DNA of 64,000 nt from Actinomadura kijaniata NBRC 14229 (GCF_001552175.1 NZ_BCQR01000024.1:1-64000); one strand, 5' to 3'; positions 12,162 to 22,314 are shown, counted from the first letter of the stretch. Notes: a model not told the origin generated them from the letters alone. A program made the numbers and translations.

Positions 12162-13459
12162 AACCGTTGCGGGTGGCGCAACTGGGTTGTGGCGTCGTCG
12201 GCACCGAGGTGGTGCGGCTGCTCAACGAGCAGGCCGCCGACCTGGCCGCGCGCGTCGGCACGCCCCTGGAGCTGGTCGGGATCGCCGTGCGGCGGCCCGA
12301 CCGGGTCCGCGAGGGCGTGGACCGGGCGCTGCTGACGACCGACGCCGAGGCCCTCGTCACCCGCGACGACGTCGACATCGTCATCGAGGTGATCGGCGGG
12401 ATCGAGCCCGCCCGGTCGCTGATCCTGGCGGCGATGAAGACCGGCAAGTCGGTGATCACCGCGAACAAGGCGCTGCTGGCCGAGGACGGCGCGACGCTGT
12501 TCGCGGCCGCCCGCGAGTACAGCGTCGACCTGTACTACGAGGCCTCGGTGGCGGGCGCGATCCCGTTGCTGCGGCCGTTGCGGGAGTCGCTCGTCGGCGA
12601 CCACGTCCACCGGGTGCTGGGGATCGTCAACGGCACGACGAACTACATCCTCGACCAGATGGACACCCAGGGCGCCGGGTTCAACGAGGCGCTGGAGGAG
12701 GCCCAGGCCCTCGGGTACGCCGAGGCCGACCCCACGGCGGACGTCGAGGGCTTCGACGCGGCGGCCAAGGCGGCGATCCTGGCGCAGCTGGCGTTCCACA
12801 CGCCGGTGACCGCCGCCGACGTGCACCGCGAGGGCATCACCGAGGTCACCTCCGCCGACGTCGCGGGCGCCAAGGAGATGGACAGCGTCGTGAAGCTGCT
12901 GGCCATCTGCGAGCGGGTGCCCGAGGAGAACGGCCGCAACGGGCGCGGCGTCTCGGTGCGCGTCTACCCGGCGATGATCCCCCGGTCGCATCCGCTGGCC
13001 AGCGTGCGCGAGGCGTACAACGCCGTCTTCGTGGAGGCCGAGTCCGCCGGTTCGCTGATGTTCTACGGCGCGGGCGCCGGCGGCGCCCCGACCGCCTCGG
13101 CCGTCCTCGGCGACCTGGTGGCGGTGGCCCGCAACGTGGTCGCCGGCACGACCGGCCCCGTCGAGGTCACCTACGCCGAGCTGCCGGTGCTGCCGATGGG
13201 CGAGACCACCACCCGCTACTACATCCAGCTCGACGTCGCCGACCAGCCGGGTGTGCTGGCCGGGGTCGCCGAGGAGTTCGCCCGGCACGGCGTGTCGATC
13301 AAGGCCGTCCGGCAGGAGGGCATGGGCGAGGACGCCCAGCTGGTCGTGGTCACGCACCGGGCGCCCGACGCCGCGCTGTCGGCGACCGTGGAGGGGCTGC
13401 GCGCCTTCCCCATGGTCCGCCAGGTGGCGAGCGTCATGCGCGTCGAAGGCGACGAATAA
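12158..13459 (+). CDS. hom: Homoserine dehydrogenase
   Basis: A 433-residue enzyme that reduces aspartate semialdehyde to homoserine. The N-terminal nucleotide fold has [14 protein letters not shown]. The catalytic core contains the sodium-site and substrate region [14 protein letters not shown] and the family signature around [19 protein letters not shown]. The C-terminal 80 residues form an ACT domain ([20 protein letters not shown]), which allows threonine feedback inhibition. GTG at 12158 overlaps the lysA stop. It is followed by thrC after 56 bp. Confidence 0.96.
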   Translation: MKPLRVAQLGCGVVGTEVVRLLNEQAADLAARVGTPLELVGIAVRRPDRVREGVDRALLTTDAEALVTRDDVDIVIEVIGGIEPARSLILAAMKTGKSVITANKALLAEDGATLFAAAREYSVDLYYEASVAGAIPLLRPLRESLVGDHVHRVLGIVNGTTNYILDQMDTQGAGFNEALEEAQALGYAEADPTADVEGFDAAAKAAILAQLAFHTPVTAADVHREGITEVTSADVAGAKEMDSVVKLLAICERVPEENGRNGRGVSVRVYPAMIPRSHPLASVREAYNAVFVEAESAGSLMFYGAGAGGAPTASAVLGDLVAVARNVVAGTTGPVEVTYAELPVLPMGETTTRYYIQLDVADQPGVLAGVAEEFARHGVSIKAVRQEGMGEDAQLVVVTHRAPDAALSATVEGLRAFPMVRQVASVMRVEGDE

Positions 13460-13515
13460 CCCCTTACCGGGTCTAGAATCCGGCGCAAAGCCGCAGGTCA
13501 GCTGAGGAGATCGAC

Positions 13516-14583
13516 GTGAACGGGACCGCCCGCGCCTGGCGCGGCCTCATCGAGGAGTACCGCGACCGCCTGCCCGTGTCGGAGCGAACGCCGGTGGTCA
13601 CGCTGCTGGAGGGCGGCACCCCGCTGGTCCCCGCGCACCGGGTGTCGCAGCTGACCGGCTGTGAGGTCCGTCTCAAGGTCGAGGGCGCGAACCCGACCGG
13701 TTCGTTCAAGGACCGGGGCATGACCATGGCGATCAGCAAGGCGGCCGAGGACGGCGCCAAGGCCGTCATCTGCGCCTCCACCGGCAACACCTCCGCCTCG
13801 GCGGCGGCGTACGCGGTGCGGGCCGGGATGACCTGCGCGGTGCTGGTCCCGCAGGGCAAGATCGCGATGGGCAAGCTGGCGCAGGCCCTGGTGCACGGCG
13901 CGCGGCTGCTGCAGGTCGACGGCAACTTCGACGACTGCCTGGAGCTGGCCCGCAAGCTGTCGGTCGACTACCCGGTCGCGCTCGTCAACTCGGTCAACAA
14001 GTACCGGTTGCAGGGGCAGAAGACGGCCGCGTTCGAGATCGTCGACGCGCTCGGCGACGCCCCCGACATCCACTGCCTGCCGGTCGGCAACGCCGGCAAC
14101 ATCTCGGCGTACTGGATGGGCTACAAGGAGTACGCCGCCGACGGGGTGGCCTCGCGGACCCCGCGCATGCTGGGCTTCCAGGCCAGCGGCGCGGCGCCGT
14201 TCGTCAAGGGCGAGCCGGTGCTGAAGCCGCAGACGATCGCCACGGCGATCCGCATCGGCAACCCCGCCTCCTGGGACCTGGCGATCGCCGCGCGCGACGA
14301 GTCGGGCGGCGCGATCGACTCGGTCACCGACCGGCAGATCCTGGCCGCCTACCGGCTGCTGGCCGCCGAGGAGGGCGTGTTCGTGGAGCCCGCCTCCGCC
14401 GCCAGCGTCGCGGGCCTGCTGAAGGCCGCCGAGGAGGGCAGGATCGAGCGCGGCTCGAAGATCGTCTGCACCGTGACCGGAAACGGTCTCAAGGACCCCG
14501 ACTGGGCGATCGCCGGGGCGCCCGCGCCGACCACCGTCAAGGTGGACGCGCACGCCGCCGCCTCCGCGCTCGGCCTGGCCTAG
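13516..14583 (+). CDS. thrC: Threonine synthase
   Basis: A 355-residue fold-type II PLP enzyme converting O-phosphohomoserine to threonine. The PLP lysine is Lys65 in [11 protein letters not shown]; the phosphate-binding loop is in [26 protein letters not shown] lies near the substrate site. This is the short threonine synthase class typical of actinobacteria. The start is GTG preceded by GAGGAG. It lies between hom and thrB, and a hairpin follows it. Confidence 0.95.
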   Translation: MNGTARAWRGLIEEYRDRLPVSERTPVVTLLEGGTPLVPAHRVSQLTGCEVRLKVEGANPTGSFKDRGMTMAISKAAEDGAKAVICASTGNTSASAAAYAVRAGMTCAVLVPQGKIAMGKLAQALVHGARLLQVDGNFDDCLELARKLSVDYPVALVNSVNKYRLQGQKTAAFEIVDALGDAPDIHCLPVGNAGNISAYWMGYKEYAADGVASRTPRMLGFQASGAAPFVKGEPVLKPQTIATAIRIGNPASWDLAIAARDESGGAIDSVTDRQILAAYRLLAAEEGVFVEPASAASVAGLLKAAEEGRIERGSKIVCTVTGNGLKDPDWAIAGAPAPTTVKVDAHAAASALGLA

Positions 14584-14596
14584 CCACCGCACGAAC

Positions 14597-14623
14597 GGGA
14601 CCGTCCGCGCGCCGGGCGGTCCC
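14597..14623 (+). terminator. Hairpin between thrC and thrB
   Basis: GGGACCG and CGGTCCC form a perfect 7-bp stem with a 13-base loop in the 62-bp gap between thrC and thrB; flanking ACG/CGT bases extend it with one bulge. No T tract follows. It may cause partial termination or stabilise the upstream message rather than end the operon. Confidence 0.45.
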
Positions 14624-14645
14624 CGTCTCCCTACCTGGGGGTTCC

Positions 14646-15566
14646 ATGAGTTGGGCCGGTGAGCCCGTCCTGGTGCGCACGCCCGCGACCAGCGCCAACC
14701 TCGGCCCGGGGTTCGACTCCCTGGGGCTGGCGCTGTCGCTGCACGACGACGTCGAGGTCCAGGTCACCGCCGGTGGCCTGGAGATCGACGTCGAGGGCGA
14801 GGGGGCCGAGGTCGCCGACCGCGGCGAACGGCACCTGATCGTCCGGGTGCTGCGGCGCGCGTTCGAGGAGATCGACGCGCTGGCCGGGAGCGACCTCGGC
14901 CAGCCCGCCGGGCTGCGGCTGCGCTGCCGCAACCGCATCCCGCACAGCCGCGGCCTGGGCTCCTCCTCGGCCGCGATCGTGGCGGGCGTGATCGCCGCGC
15001 GGCACCTGCACCCGCACGGCCGGGTGCTGGACGACGACGCGGCGCTGCGCCTGGCCACCGAGATCGAGGGCCACCCCGACAACGTCGCGCCGTGCCTGGC
15101 GGGCGGGCTGACCGTCGCCTGGACGACGCCGGACGGGCCCCGGCTCGTCCGGCTGGAGTCGCGGGTCGGGCGGGTCGTGGCGTTCGTCCCGGAGCGGCGG
15201 GTGGCGACCGAGCAGGCGCGCGGGCTGCTGCCGGCGGCCGTTCCGCACGCCGACGCCGCCGCCAACGCGGGCCGCGCCGCCCTGCTGGTCGCCGCGCTGA
15301 CCGGCGGCCTCGGGGACGACGTCCTGCTGGACGCCACCGAGGACCGCCTGCACCAGGGGTACCGCGCCCCGGCCATGCCGGAGTCGGCCGAACTGGTGGC
15401 CGCGCTGCGGGCCGAGGGCGTCCCGGCGGTGATCTCCGGGGCGGGGCCGACGGTCCTGGCCCTCACCGCCGGGGACCGGATTGATTCGACGACCGCGAAA
15501 GTGGGTAATGGGTGGCACATACACCCGCTGGACGTCGCCCCTCGCGGCGCTCGCGTTCCCGACTGA
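14646..15566 (+). CDS. thrB: Homoserine kinase
   Basis: A 306-residue GHMP kinase that phosphorylates homoserine for ThrC. It has the N-terminal TSANLGPGFDSLGLAL motif, the ATP loop PHSRGLGSSSAAI (near residues 99-111) and the C-terminal GAGPTVLAL motif. The gene starts with ATG preceded by GGGGG. It completes the hom-thrC-thrB set. The codons near the 3' end (about 15478-15530) are locally less GC-rich, without a break in frame. Confidence 0.95.
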   Translation: MSWAGEPVLVRTPATSANLGPGFDSLGLALSLHDDVEVQVTAGGLEIDVEGEGAEVADRGERHLIVRVLRRAFEEIDALAGSDLGQPAGLRLRCRNRIPHSRGLGSSSAAIVAGVIAARHLHPHGRVLDDDAALRLATEIEGHPDNVAPCLAGGLTVAWTTPDGPRLVRLESRVGRVVAFVPERRVATEQARGLLPAAVPHADAAANAGRAALLVAALTGGLGDDVLLDATEDRLHQGYRAPAMPESAELVAALRAEGVPAVISGAGPTVLALTAGDRIDSTTAKVGNGWHIHPLDVAPRGARVPD

Positions 15567-15582
15567 CGGTCCCGGCCTCCGA

Positions 15583-15600
15583 TCCCGCTTCCGTGCGGGA
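15583..15600 (+). terminator. Terminator after thrB
   Basis: TCCCGC and GCGGGA form a perfect 6-bp stem with a 6-base loop 16 bp after the thrB stop; nearby GGTCCCGG and CCGGGC can extend or compete with it. It ends the lysA-thr operon before the rho leader. Confidence 0.5.
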
Positions 15601-15602
15601 CC

Positions 15603-16031
15603 GGGCGTTCGGGCGGCACTCCGGCCGGTGCGATGATCCACGTAGGTAAAATGCGAAGACATCGACCTCTGGGGAATAGCAGTGTGCCCTGGTGATGTTA
15701 GGCTGAATGCCGCACCAGATGCCCCGTTCGGGGCCGTGTGCTCGTCAGCCACGCGTCACCTGTCCGGCCCTCCGGTCGTGTCGGTCCCGCGTACGAGGCT
15801 TCCCGTCGCCGTGACTCTCCGTCGCCAGGCTTTCCAGTGTGACTTCGGACGTGGCGGTAACGGACCGGCCAGCGAGCGAGCCGTCCCGACCACCATCTGG
15901 CTGTGCCCAGAAATCACAGATCCCGGACCTGTCTCGGTCCGCGGACCCCGACTCGGCGCCCCCGCCGGGCCGCATCATCGGGTTGCCTGGCCGACCGTCG
16001 GCCAAAGCCCGCTCCCTGGGAAGGACCCTTA
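15603..16031 (+). promoter_or_regulatory. Long rho leader with candidate promoter and hairpin
   Basis: About 430 bp without a supportable gene precede rho. A candidate promoter is ATAGCA (15676-15681), 17 bp, TAGGCT (15699-15704); the -35 match is weak. If used, the 5' leader is about 320 nt. A hairpin GCCCC-GTTC-GGGGC lies at 15721-15734, soon after the predicted start of transcription. Long leaders and autoregulation are known for rho genes, so attenuation by Rho itself is plausible but inferred. Confidence 0.4.
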
Positions 16032-18017
16032 GTGAGCGAATCCAGCGAACTCCTTACGGACGCCTCCAGCACGGCCTCCGCCGGCGAGACCGCCGAGCGT
16101 GCCACCCCCCGGCGCCGCCGGACCGGTACCGGCCTGTCGGCCATGGTGCTGCCCGAGCTCAAGGCGCTCGCGTCCAGCCTCGGCATCACCGGCGTGACGG
16201 GGATGCGCAAGAGCCAGCTCATCGCCGCCATCCAGGAGAAGCAGGGCGGCCAGGGGCAGGGTTCGGCCGCGGGCGAGCAGGGAGCCGCTGAGCAGGCGAA
16301 GACCGAGCAGGCTCCGGCTCGGCAGCGCCGTACGCGCACCGCCGCCAAGCGTGACACCGTCGAGGCTCCCGCCGAGACCGCCGCCAAGCCCGAGAAGACC
16401 GAGAAGCCGGAGAAGGCCGACCGGGCCGAGGGCGACGTCCGGGTGGAGAAGGCCGACAAGGCCGACAAGCCCGCCGCCGACAAGGCGGAGAAGACCGAGA
16501 AGAAGACCGAGGACGGCGAGAACCAGGGCGGTCGTGAGAGCGGCCGCGAGGGCGGCCGTCAGCGCAACCGCCGTGACCGTGGCGAGCGCGGTGACCGTGG
16601 CGAGCGCGGTGACCGTGGCGAGCGTGGCGACCGCGGTGAGCGTGGTGAGCGGGGTGACCGCAGCGAGCGCGGTGACCGTGGCGAGCGCGGCAACCGCGAC
16701 GAGCAGGGCAACCGCCAGCGCGGCGGCAACCAGCAGCAGCAGGGCGGCGGCCAGGGCGGCGGTCAGGGCGACGACGACGGCGACGGCAGCGGCCGCGGCC
16801 GCCGGGGTCGCCGGTTCCGCGAGCGCAACCGCGGCCGTGGCGGGCGCGGCGACCGTTACGAGGAGCCGGTGATCAGCGAGGACGACGTCCTCATCCCGGT
16901 CGCGGGCATCCTGGACATCCTCGACAACTACGCGTTCGTCCGGACCACCGGCTACCTGCCCGGCCCGAACGACGTGTACGTCTCGCTGGCCCAGGTCCGC
17001 AAGAACGGCCTGCGCAAGGGCGACGTCATCACCGGCGCGGTCCGCCAGGCCCGCGAGGGCGAGCGGCGCGAGAAGTTCAACGCGCTGGTCCGCCTGGACA
17101 CGGTCAACGGCATGGAGCCCGAGCAGGCCAAGCAGCGCGTCGAGTTCTCCAAGCTCACCCCGCTGTACCCGCAGGAGCGGCTGCGCCTGGAGACCGACCC
17201 GGGCGTGCTGACCACCCGGATCATCGACCTGGTGTCGCCGATCGGCAAGGGCCAGCGCGGTCTGATCGTCTCGCCGCCGAAGGCCGGCAAGACGATGGTG
17301 CTGCAGTCCATCGCCAACGCGATCACCAAGAACAACCCCGAGTGCCACCTCATGGTCGTTCTGGTCGACGAGCGTCCCGAAGAGGTCACCGACATGCAGC
17401 GGACGGTGAAGGGCGAGGTCATCCACTCGACCTTCGACCGTCCCGCCGAGGACCACACCACGGTCGCCGAGCTGGCCATCGAGCGGGCCAAGCGCCTGGT
17501 CGAGCTGGGGCACGACGTGGTCGTCCTGCTGGACTCGATCACGCGTCTGGGCCGCGCCTACAACCTGGCGGCCCCGGCGTCGGGCCGCATCCTGTCCGGT
17601 GGTGTGGACTCCACCGCGCTGTACCCGCCCAAGCGGTTCTTCGGCGCGGCCCGCAACATCGAGAACGGCGGCTCGCTGACCATCCTCGCCACCGCCCTGG
17701 TGGAGACCGGATCCCGCATGGACGAGGTCATCTTCGAGGAGTTCAAGGGCACCGGCAACATGGAGCTGAAGCTCAACCGTCAGCTCGCCGACAAGCGGAT
17801 CTTCCCTGCGGTGGACGTCGACCAGTCCTCCACCCGCAAGGAGGAGATCCTCATGGCGCCGGAGGAGCTGCGGGTCGTCTGGCAGCTGCGCCGCGTCCTG
17901 CACGCCCTCGACACCCAGCAGGCGCTGGAGCTCCTCATCGAGAAGATGAAGGAGACCAAGTCCAACGCCGAGTTCCTGCTCCAGGTCCAGAAGACCACGG
18001 TCTCCGACGACCGCTGA
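16032..18017 (+). CDS. rho: Transcription termination factor Rho with Arg/Gly/Asp-rich insert
   Basis: A 661-residue hexameric RNA helicase, much longer than the roughly 420-residue E. coli protein. Order: N-terminal Rho_N helical domain (about 30-75: [13 protein letters not shown]), a long charged insert (about 85-275) of Lys/Glu/Ala then RGERGD repeats, the cold-shock RNA-binding domain (about 283-355), and a RecA-type ATPase with Walker A PPKAGKTM (near 415-422) and Walker [11 protein letters not shown]. The insert is the actinobacterial type and probably adds RNA affinity on high-GC transcripts. GTG at 16032 is preceded by AAGGA; it gives the natural N-terminus SESSELLTD. It is followed by a strong terminator. 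Confidence 0.96.
   Translation: MSESSELLTDASSTASAGETAERATPRRRRTGTGLSAMVLPELKALASSLGITGVTGMRKSQLIAAIQEKQGGQGQGSAAGEQGAAEQAKTEQAPARQRRTRTAAKRDTVEAPAETAAKPEKTEKPEKADRAEGDVRVEKADKADKPAADKAEKTEKKTEDGENQGGRESGREGGRQRNRRDRGERGDRGERGDRGERGDRGERGERGDRSERGDRGERGNRDEQGNRQRGGNQQQQGGGQGGGQGDDDGDGSGRGRRGRRFRERNRGRGGRGDRYEEPVISEDDVLIPVAGILDILDNYAFVRTTGYLPGPNDVYVSLAQVRKNGLRKGDVITGAVRQAREGERREKFNALVRLDTVNGMEPEQAKQRVEFSKLTPLYPQERLRLETDPGVLTTRIIDLVSPIGKGQRGLIVSPPKAGKTMVLQSIANAITKNNPECHLMVVLVDERPEEVTDMQRTVKGEVIHSTFDRPAEDHTTVAELAIERAKRLVELGHDVVVLLDSITRLGRAYNLAAPASGRILSGGVDSTALYPPKRFFGAARNIENGGSLTILATALVETGSRMDEVIFEEFKGTGNMELKLNRQLADKRIFPAVDVDQSSTRKEEILMAPEELRVVWQLRRVLHALDTQQALELLIEKMKETKSNAEFLLQVQKTTVSDDR
16571..16700 (+). 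repeat. Coding tandem repeat of Rho (RGERGD units)
   Basis: About seven imperfect 18-bp units (roughly CGTGGCGAGCGCGGTGAC) encode repeated Arg-Gly-Glu-Arg-Gly-Asp. Units differ mostly by third-base changes and by loss of half units. The tract forms the most repetitive part of the Rho insert and is likely to vary in copy number between strains. Confidence 0.8.
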
Positions 18018-18032
18018 GCGCGAACCTGACGA

Positions 18033-18067
18033 ACGCCCCCGCCCGGATCGCCTCCGGGCGGGGGCGT
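18033..18067 (+). terminator. Strong terminator after rho
   Basis: A perfect 14-bp stem, ACGCCCCCGCCCGG / CCGGGCGGGGGCGT, with a 7-base loop begins 16 bp after the rho stop. No T tract follows, as is usual in this window. Confidence 0.85.
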
Positions 18068-18289
18068 CCGCCGTTTCAGGGGACGTGCGCCGGAGCCCGC
18101 CCGGTCGCGGCGGCCCTCGAACGGCGCGCACCCGGTGTCGCTGAGGGCGTGCTCGCCGACGCCGTAGGGCGTGCGTCACGCCGCGGCGGCGATGATCTCC
18201 GCCACGGGGTTCTGGAGCGGCAGGCCCCACGGCGGCCCGGCTCGTTCTCATGCGGGGTCCTCCCGGTGGACGCGACGGCCGTCATCATG

Positions 18290-19300
18290 TTCGGAGCCAT
18301 CCGCCCCGCCCTTTCCGGCACGCGCGGAGGGTGTCGCGTGCCCGAAGGCGGCGAACACCGCCAGCACCGCCAACGCGCACGCACCGGCCGCCGGGGCAGC
18401 GTTCCCGGGCCGCCGCGCCGCCCAGCGACGCGCCGATATAGACGGCGCTGCTGGTCAGCGCCATCACCTGCGGGCCGTCGTCCGGACCGGCCAGCGCCAG
18501 CACGTGGGTCTGGACCGGCGGCGGCACCGCCCGCGCGACCGCCGACCACAGCAGCAGCGCCGGGACGACCGCCACCGGCGGCACCGGGCGCAGCCACCAG
18601 CACGCCGCCAGCCCGGCCATCGTCACCGCGAACGCTGCCGACGCCGCCGCGAACGCCCGGCCCGCGCCCAGCCGATCGGCCAGCGCGCCGCTGAACCGCG
18701 TCCCGGCGATGCCCGCCAGCGCCAGCAGGGCACCCAGCGTCGCGGCGTTCACCGCGGCCGACTCGCGCAGGAACACCGCCAGATACGTCTGGATCATGAG
18801 GTTGCCCAGCACGGCGGCGAGCAGGACGCCGAGCACGGCGGGCAGCCGCAGGGGCCGCAGGCGGGCGGACAGGCGCGCGGGAGGAGCGGGCGGGGCCTGC
18901 GGCAGGGCCGCGCGCGTGAGCGCCAGGCAGCCCAGGCCGAGCGCGCCGACCAGCAGGAACGTCGCGCGCCAGCCGAACGCCGCGCCGATCCACGTGCCCA
19001 GCGGGACGCCGACCACGGCCCCTCGCCCAGGCCCGCCATGACCGTCGCGAGGTCGCGGCCCCGGCGTTCGGCGGGGGACAGGGGGGCGGTTAGCGGCGGC
19101 GGGCGGGAGAGGGCAGCCGTCGCGGCGGCGACGTTGGCGGTGCGGAACAGCAGCAGGCCGCTGACCAGCAGTCTCCGCCGGGGCCAAGCAGCCGTGACCA
19201 CCGTCGCGGCGGGGCGGCCACGGCGCACACGACCGAGAACATGGTGACCAACTGGCCCGCTGGCTCGCCTGGCGACAGGCCCAGGCCCTGTGGTCAAGGT
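18290..19300 (-). pseudogene. Decayed MFS transporter gene (DHA1/AraJ-like)
   Basis: Minus-strand fragments of one transporter are spread over different frames. From 5' to 3': PAGQLVTMFSVVCAVAAP, then after a frameshift TVVTAAWPRRRLLVSGLLLF, an apparent internal deletion, ERRGRDLATVMAGLGEGP, a frameshift to GVPLGTWIGAAFGWRATFLL, and a long open stretch reaching YIGASLGG near 18430. A third shift is needed for the tail (CALAVLAVFAAFG). The N-terminus is cut at about 19296, next to an in-frame stop. The RG(R)xLATVM and GVPLGTWIG signatures identify a drug-efflux-type MFS protein. Another C-terminal remnant (LQNPVAEIIAAAA, stop at 18176) lies just downstream, so the whole 18.1-19.3 kb stretch looks like gene debris. 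Confidence 0.8.
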
Positions 19301-19928
19301 CTCACAGCGAGATCAGCTTGGTGGTCGGGGTGATCGTGGTCCGGCGGGGTTCGCTGGTCCTTGCGGTAGCGGGTGTCCGGCTGCTGCGGACATCCCACCC
19401 TCTGGCGCGGCGGCGACGGCTGCGGCACCGTCCGCTCGGCATCGGGCGACTCATGACGGCGGACACGACCTGACTGCCACCAAGGCACCCGAAACGGCGC
19501 CGCAGGCTTCCGGCACGTAACCCGGCATTAACGATCTTGATACGAGAAGTTGGGTGCGGAGCCGACCACATCGGGTCAAGGCGCCGCGGTAACGAAACCG
19601 CCCTATCGTCCGGGGTTGTCACTCCCTCGCGTCGAGGGTTCCGTCCCGGCGATCGCACCGTTCGCGGGCGGATCCCCTCCTGCCAACGTCCCCGACCAGC
19701 CGGTCCGCGCCCTGACGGCCATCCCTCGGGCGAGGCGGCGGAGACGTCCGAGGCACTGCCGCCCGCACCTCCCGCCGCGCCCGGAAGAAGTTCCAAAAGA
19801 AGCCGGAAACCATGGAACCGATCAGCTGTCACATGCATCACAGAAGTGAGAAAAGAGCCAAGTGGTACCGATAGCCTCATGGCGCGGTATCCCGCGCTCT
19901 CCCCCTTTTTTCAAGCATGGAGGAATAC
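19301..19928. other. Gene-poor stretch upstream of a secreted protein
   Basis: No frame here has convincing codon bias or a recognisable domain. A minus-strand frame ending at 19302 (TTITPTTKLISL) looks like the tail of a lost gene that ended just before the MFS remnant. Base composition is patchy, with lower-GC pieces near 19530-19560 and 19780-19870. A TAGCCT at 19872-19877 could be the -10 box for the gene at 19929. Confidence 0.4.
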
Positions 19929-20498
19929 ATGCGGCGTGTCGTCAGTGTGACGATCGTCTCCGGCGCCCTGGTCGGCGGCCTGTTCGCCGCGGGCCCGGCC
20001 GCCCAGGCCGAGACCCGGACGAAGGTCCAGCCGGCCGCGGCCCAGGACGACTTCGGCAAGGAGGTGACCGTCACGCGTGAGGGAGCGATCTCCGGGGCGG
20101 CCCTCATCAATGAGGCCAAGCGTGCGGGCCGACCGTACAGCGCCAAGGAGGCCGCGGCCATCAAGGCGGCGCCGTGCAGGGTGTACGAGCGCACCCGCGG
20201 CTACAAGAACTCCAAAGGCCGCTGGCTGATCAAGGTCACCAACCGCCTCACCTGGTGCTGGAACGGCTCTCAGGTCCTCTCCTACCGGGCGAACTGGAAG
20301 GCCACCACCGCCAACAAGAAGGTGTGGCGCATGCGCGGCTGGGTCAAGAAGTCGGCCGCCCCCACCAAGAGCTGGAGCTCCGTCACCTCCAAGGCGCAGT
20401 ACCGCTTCTACTACACCGGTAACCGCAAGACCTACTCGCCGTGGGTCAACGTGACCGGCTACCGCAACGGCGCGTACCGCTGGTCGGCTGGCGGCTGA
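19929..20498 (+). CDS. Secreted protein of unknown function, 189 residues
   Basis: The N-terminus MRRVVSVTIVSGALVGGLFA is a classic Sec signal peptide, with likely cleavage after AAQA. The mature part is basic and rich in Trp and Tyr, with two cysteines (PCRVYE and LTWCW) that could form one disulfide. It ends GAYRWSAGG. I see no enzyme motif. ATG at 19929 is chosen because GGAGG lies 5 bases before it; the upstream ATG at 19917 would overlap that ribosome-binding site. The ending resembles that of the secreted protein at 27486 (YRWSAG). Confidence 0.75.
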   Translation: MRRVVSVTIVSGALVGGLFAAGPAAQAETRTKVQPAAAQDDFGKEVTVTREGAISGAALINEAKRAGRPYSAKEAAAIKAAPCRVYERTRGYKNSKGRWLIKVTNRLTWCWNGSQVLSYRANWKATTANKKVWRMRGWVKKSAAPTKSWSSVTSKAQYRFYYTGNRKTYSPWVNVTGYRNGAYRWSAGG

Positions 20499-20664
20499 AC
20501 CGGCCTGGTGCCATAACCCGCCGCTGATGAACGGACCCCGCTTCCGTGGCGCCACGCCGCAAGTAATCCGGATCGCGGAAGCGGGGACGTCCGCTGCGAA
20601 CACCATGCGTGACGGCGCGCATGAACCTGGAGCGTTCACCCACGCGTAAGCGCTCCAAACCACA
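20499..20664. other. Non-coding stretch with an extended inverted repeat
   Basis: An 11-bp perfect inverted repeat, CCCCGCTTCCG (20536-20546) and CGGAAGCGGGG (20576-20586), encloses the palindrome GTGGCGCCAC. It follows the secreted-protein gene by 38 bp. It may act as a first terminator or as an mRNA-stabilising structure. No gene is supported here. Confidence 0.4.
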
Positions 20665-20696
20665 AGGGCCAGGGGTCAACGACGCCCCCTGGCCCT
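20665..20696. terminator. Intrinsic-type terminator
   Basis: A perfect 11-bp stem, AGGGCCAGGGG / CCCCTGGCCCT, with a 10-base loop lies about 170 bp after the secreted-protein gene. It isolates the following two-component system from upstream transcription. Confidence 0.7.
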
Positions 20697-20798
20697 GACT
20701 GGTTCCCGGGCCTGCCGCGCCCTCCGTCTCAGCCGCGGCGCCGGACCCCCGGCACGCCCCCGCGCGTCCGCCACATGGCGAATGATCTTCGTGGGCGG

Positions 20799-20828
20799 GT
20801 ACGGGGTGGGGCTAGCCCCACCCCGTAC
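20799..20828. promoter_or_regulatory. Perfect 30-bp palindrome upstream of the two-component system
   Basis: Two 15-base arms, GTACGGGGTGGGGCT and AGCCCCACCCCGTAC, meet without a spacer. The centre lies 110 bp before the kinase start at 20924. The central 22 bp recur at 57210-57231 with one base changed, 98 bp before a DUF4097 lipoprotein gene. The shared position argues for a regulator-binding site, most simply for the LuxR-type response regulator encoded at 22315. Confidence 0.7.
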
Positions 20829-20923
20829 TCGCTGGGACGCCGGATGGCCCGGCCGCCGCCGGCCGGGCAGGCTGGGGACGTTCCGGGCCGTACCGTGGAG
20901 AGACCGGCCGGGGGAGGGCGAAA

Positions 20924-22267
20924 GTGGGCGAAGTGAGCGGGGCCGCCGTGCGGGCGGCCTGGCGGGTACCCGGGCGGACGGTCACCAAGGGGTCGTGGCG
21001 GCCCGCGGCCATGGCCCGGTCGCCGCTGACCTGGACGTCGGCGGTCTACCTGCAGACACACGTGGCGCTGGCGTTCGGCTGGTTCCTCGTCCTGGCCATC
21101 GGGCTCCCGCTCTCGCTGGGGCTGTCGGTCATCTGGATCGGCATCCCGATGCTGGTCGCGCTGATGGTGACGTGGCGGTTCGCGGCGGTCCTGGACCGGG
21201 CGCTGGTGCGGCTCGCGTTCGGCGTGGCGATCCCCAGCCCGTACCGGCCGCTGCCCCGGGGGCTCAACCCGCTGACCAAGCTGCGGACCATGGCCACCGA
21301 CCCGGCCACCTGGAAAGATCTCCTCTACCTGGTCCTGCTGTTCCCGGTCGCGGTCGCCGAGGCCGCGGTCATGCTGGTGCTGTGGCTCCCGGCGGTGACG
21401 CTGGTCTCCCTCCCGGTGGTCGTGCTGTTCGGCGAGCGGGGCGTCGAGGTCGGGTTCGGCACGGTGTCCTACTGGGCCGGGAACCCGGTCGAGGCGCTGC
21501 CGATCGCCGCGTTCGGGCTGGTCATCGCGGTGGCGGCGATGTACGTCACCCGCACGGTCGCGATCGGGCACGCCTGGTTCGCGCGGATGCTGCTCGGCCC
21601 CAACGTCTCCCAGAGCGAGAACCGGGAGCTGCGGGCCCGCGCCGAACGCCTCCAGGCCAGCCGCGCCCGGGGCGTCGACGCCGTCGAGGCCGAGCGCCGC
21701 CGCATCGAGCGCGACCTGCACGACGGCGCCCAGCAGCGGCTGCTGGCCGTGGCGATGGACATCGGCCGTGCCCGCGCCAAGCTGGAGACCGACCCCGAGG
21801 GCGCCCGCGCGCTGATCGAGCAGGCGCACGCGGGCACCAAGGAGGCCATCACCGAACTGCGCGACCTGGCGCGCGGCATCTACCCGGCCATCCTCACCGA
21901 CCGGGGCCTGGACCCGGCGCTGTCGGGGCTGGCCGGACGCGCGCCGGTGCCGGTGGAGGTGGACGTCGACCTGCCCGAACGCCCCCCGGCCGCCGTGGAG
22001 TCGATCGCCTACTTCATCGTCGCCGAGTCCCTGGCCAACATCGCCAAGTACGCCCGCGCCACCCGCGCCTCGGTCCGGGTGGTCCGCGAGGACCACTGGG
22101 TGGTCGTCGAGGTGATCGACAACGGGGTCGGCGGCGCGAGGGCCGAGCCCGGCGGCGGGCTGGCGGGGCTGGCCGACCGCGCCGCCACCATCGACGGCAT
22201 GCTGATCGTGGACAGCCCGCCCGGCGGTCCCACGATCATCCGGGCCGACCTGCCCTGCTCGTGGTGA
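20924..22267 (+). CDS. Sensor histidine kinase with putative N-terminal sensor domain
   Basis: 447 residues. The N-terminal 220 residues contain about four membrane segments (near 45-85 and 130-215) in a layout like the putative sensor domain found in actinobacterial kinases. The kinase core has a HisKA_3 H-box (ERDLHDGAQQRLLAVAMD) and a HATPase domain with FIVAESLANIAKYARA and G-box [11 protein letters not shown]. It is predicted to phosphorylate the response regulator encoded 47 bp downstream. GTG at 20924 has GGGGGAGGG about 6 bases upstream. The palindrome 95 bp upstream is a likely autoregulatory site. Confidence 0.9.
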   Translation: MGEVSGAAVRAAWRVPGRTVTKGSWRPAAMARSPLTWTSAVYLQTHVALAFGWFLVLAIGLPLSLGLSVIWIGIPMLVALMVTWRFAAVLDRALVRLAFGVAIPSPYRPLPRGLNPLTKLRTMATDPATWKDLLYLVLLFPVAVAEAAVMLVLWLPAVTLVSLPVVVLFGERGVEVGFGTVSYWAGNPVEALPIAAFGLVIAVAAMYVTRTVAIGHAWFARMLLGPNVSQSENRELRARAERLQASRARGVDAVEAERRRIERDLHDGAQQRLLAVAMDIGRARAKLETDPEGARALIEQAHAGTKEAITELRDLARGIYPAILTDRGLDPALSGLAGRAPVPVEVDVDLPERPPAAVESIAYFIVAESLANIAKYARATRASVRVVREDHWVVVEVIDNGVGGARAEPGGGLAGLADRAATIDGMLIVDSPPGGPTIIRADLPCSW

Positions 22268-22314
22268 TCACCAAAGTCCGGCCGGGCGACCGCGAACCCC
22301 GGATAATGGGGGGC

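Noticed and set aside
13460..13515. Threonine attenuator between hom and thrC
   Set aside because: The 56-bp gap has no leader peptide rich in Thr/Ile codons and no paired hairpins. Control by the ACT domain of Hom is the simpler explanation.
19537..19950. Open frames in the gap before the secreted-protein gene
   Set aside because: Codon use does not match real genes here, starts lack ribosome-binding sites, and the translations are low complexity.
20527..20649. A 40-codon frame after the secreted-protein gene
   Set aside because: It overlaps the long inverted repeat at 20536-20586, which explains the sequence better, and it has no ribosome-binding site.
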